A stretch of DNA of 5,605 bases from Candidatus Njordarchaeota archaeon (GTDB lineage: Archaea > Asgardarchaeota > Njordarchaeia > Njordarchaeales > Njordarchaeaceae). A program made the position numbers and the translations under genes. Position 1 is the first letter of the stretch, and each line of letters begins with the position of its first letter. Location of the stretch: contig JAHKLG010000099.1 in assembly GCA_029856625.1 (NCBI GenBank), positions 1-5,605 on the forward strand, in the 5' to 3' direction. The notes beneath the pieces were generated by a model, which was given only the letters and a program-made list of their open reading frames with translations, did no database searches and was not told the DNA's origin. Shown piece by piece: positions 4,735-5,605 of the stretch.

Positions 4735-5605
4735 TTGCCAAAATTCGAGAAGGAGTTCAAATCAGCCATTAAAGCGCTTGACGCCATACTCTTAAAGCAT
4801 AAACCCTTACGTGAAACTTTATTCTCTAAGAAGCGGAAAAGCATTAACTTTGATATACTATATAAAATCGTTATGGAAACTATTAAGAGACTAAATTACA
4901 TTGACGCTAGTATAAATAAATTTGCCCCTAAACTAAGCGGATCAAAGAAAAACATCCTAAGAGCGGCCCTATGTATGGAGAAATTTCTGAAAATAAAACC
5001 CCCAAGATTACCAGCTGATCTCAAAACAATTTATCATAAAGCTCTAAGATATGATCCACTAGAAAATGTTACTAACGATTATGAATATCTAGCGCTTAAG
5101 TACTATCATCCAATATGGTTTATACGCTCTCTAGAAGAAATCATAGGCCGGGAAAAACTCATAAGAATATTAGAGGCTAACAACAAGCCACTTAAAACAA
5201 AAACCATAAGAATAAACACACTTAGAACAACTGTTGAAGACTTCTACAAAAAATGGAAAGAGTTGAGAAGAACAGAACTCCCAGATATCTATGAAGTCCA
5301 AACAAACTATCTAAAGAAAATGCTCACAAGCAGTGATTACTCAGCGGGACTCTTTATAGTAGAGAGCTTCCCAAGCGCAGTAACAGTATACATCTTAGAT
5401 CCCAAACCCAAGGAACTAATCCTAGACGCATGCGCAGCACCGGGAATAAAAACAACTCACATAGCAAGCATAACAAGTAATAAAGCGAAAATAATTGCCG
5501 CAGAAATAGATCCAAAAAGAGCACAACTTCTCCATAAAATAGGAAAAAAACTTGGAGCAAGATACGAAATAATAATAGCTGACTCAATAAAACCGCCGCT
5601 GAGAA
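4735..5605 (+). CDS. NOP2/Sun-family (RsmB-like) RNA cytosine-5 methyltransferase with NusB-like N-terminus, C-terminus cut by window edge
   Basis: Methylates cytosine C5 in rRNA or tRNA using S-adenosylmethionine. 290 codons are visible. Residues 1-120 form a helical NusB-like domain. A linker with the family's YYHPIWFIRSL (123-133) and IRINTLR (158-164) follows, and then the Rossmann domain. SAM motifs: DACAAPGIKTTHIA (231-244), with Ile238 where many members have Gly; AEIDPKRAQLL (256-266), whose Asp259 and Glu257 lie in the ribose-binding region; and IIADSI (280-285, Asp283). The catalytic cysteine motifs lie beyond the window. The start is TTG at 4735-4737: it is the only start codon after the in-frame TAA at 4705-4707 that keeps the whole NusB-like domain, and GAGG (4723-4726) lies eight bases upstream. 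It follows the beta-CASP gene by 11 bases, suggesting an RNA-processing operon. It could be a tRNA- rather than an rRNA-modifying member. Confidence 0.9.
   Translation, partial: MPKFEKEFKSAIKALDAILLKHKPLRETLFSKKRKSINFDILYKIVMETIKRLNYIDASINKFAPKLSGSKKNILRAALCMEKFLKIKPPRLPADLKTIYHKALRYDPLENVTNDYEYLALKYYHPIWFIRSLEEIIGREKLIRILEANNKPLKTKTIRINTLRTTVEDFYKKWKELRRTELPDIYEVQTNYLKKMLTSSDYSAGLFIVESFPSAVTVYILDPKPKELILDACAAPGIKTTHIASITSNKAKIIAAEIDPKRAQLLHKIGKKLGARYEIIIADSIKPPLR

Overview
This is an AT-rich archaeal chromosome segment. Ribosomal protein eL34, an archaeal-type CMP kinase and an EMC3/DUF106 membrane protein sit together on the minus strand. The promoters are TATA-type, and the topoisomerase and NOP2/Sun proteins are of archaeal type. 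Codon use is rich in AGA/AGG and ATA. The set fits a thermophilic member of the Thermoproteota/TACK group, but the exact lineage cannot be fixed from this window.

Minus strand, read from 3299 down to 1: a type IA (topoisomerase III-like) DNA topoisomerase, then a 10-base gap, an EMC3/Oxa1-superfamily membrane insertase, ribosomal protein eL34, and a CMP kinase that runs off the left edge. The EMC3-eL34-cmk order is a conserved archaeal cluster for protein insertion, translation and nucleotide supply. It is often found downstream of secY-adk; here the topoisomerase takes the upstream position.

Plus strand, 3504 to 5605: tRNA-Val(GAC) with encoded CCA, a short beta-CASP metallo-beta-lactamase nuclease, and, 11 bases later, a NOP2/Sun (RsmB-like) RNA cytosine-5 methyltransferase cut by the right edge. 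The divergent gap 3300-3503 holds the topoisomerase and tRNA promoters.

The most striking point is in the topoisomerase. Its 633-codon frame is intact except for one in-frame TAA at codon 336 (2292-2294). That codon falls exactly where the family has its catalytic tyrosine: the protein reads L-I-S-stop-P-R-T-E-T against the family signature (I/L)-S-Y-P-R-T-E-T. No frameshift is present, and conserved motifs continue on both sides. The candidates are an inactivating point mutation, a sequencing error, or stop-codon readthrough that restores the active-site residue. Four other stops can be read at gene ends (three TAA, one TAG), so TAA appears to work as a normal stop here. The internal TAA is the only one of the five followed by C. 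A second point is a tyrosine in place of the motif C histidine in the beta-CASP protein.
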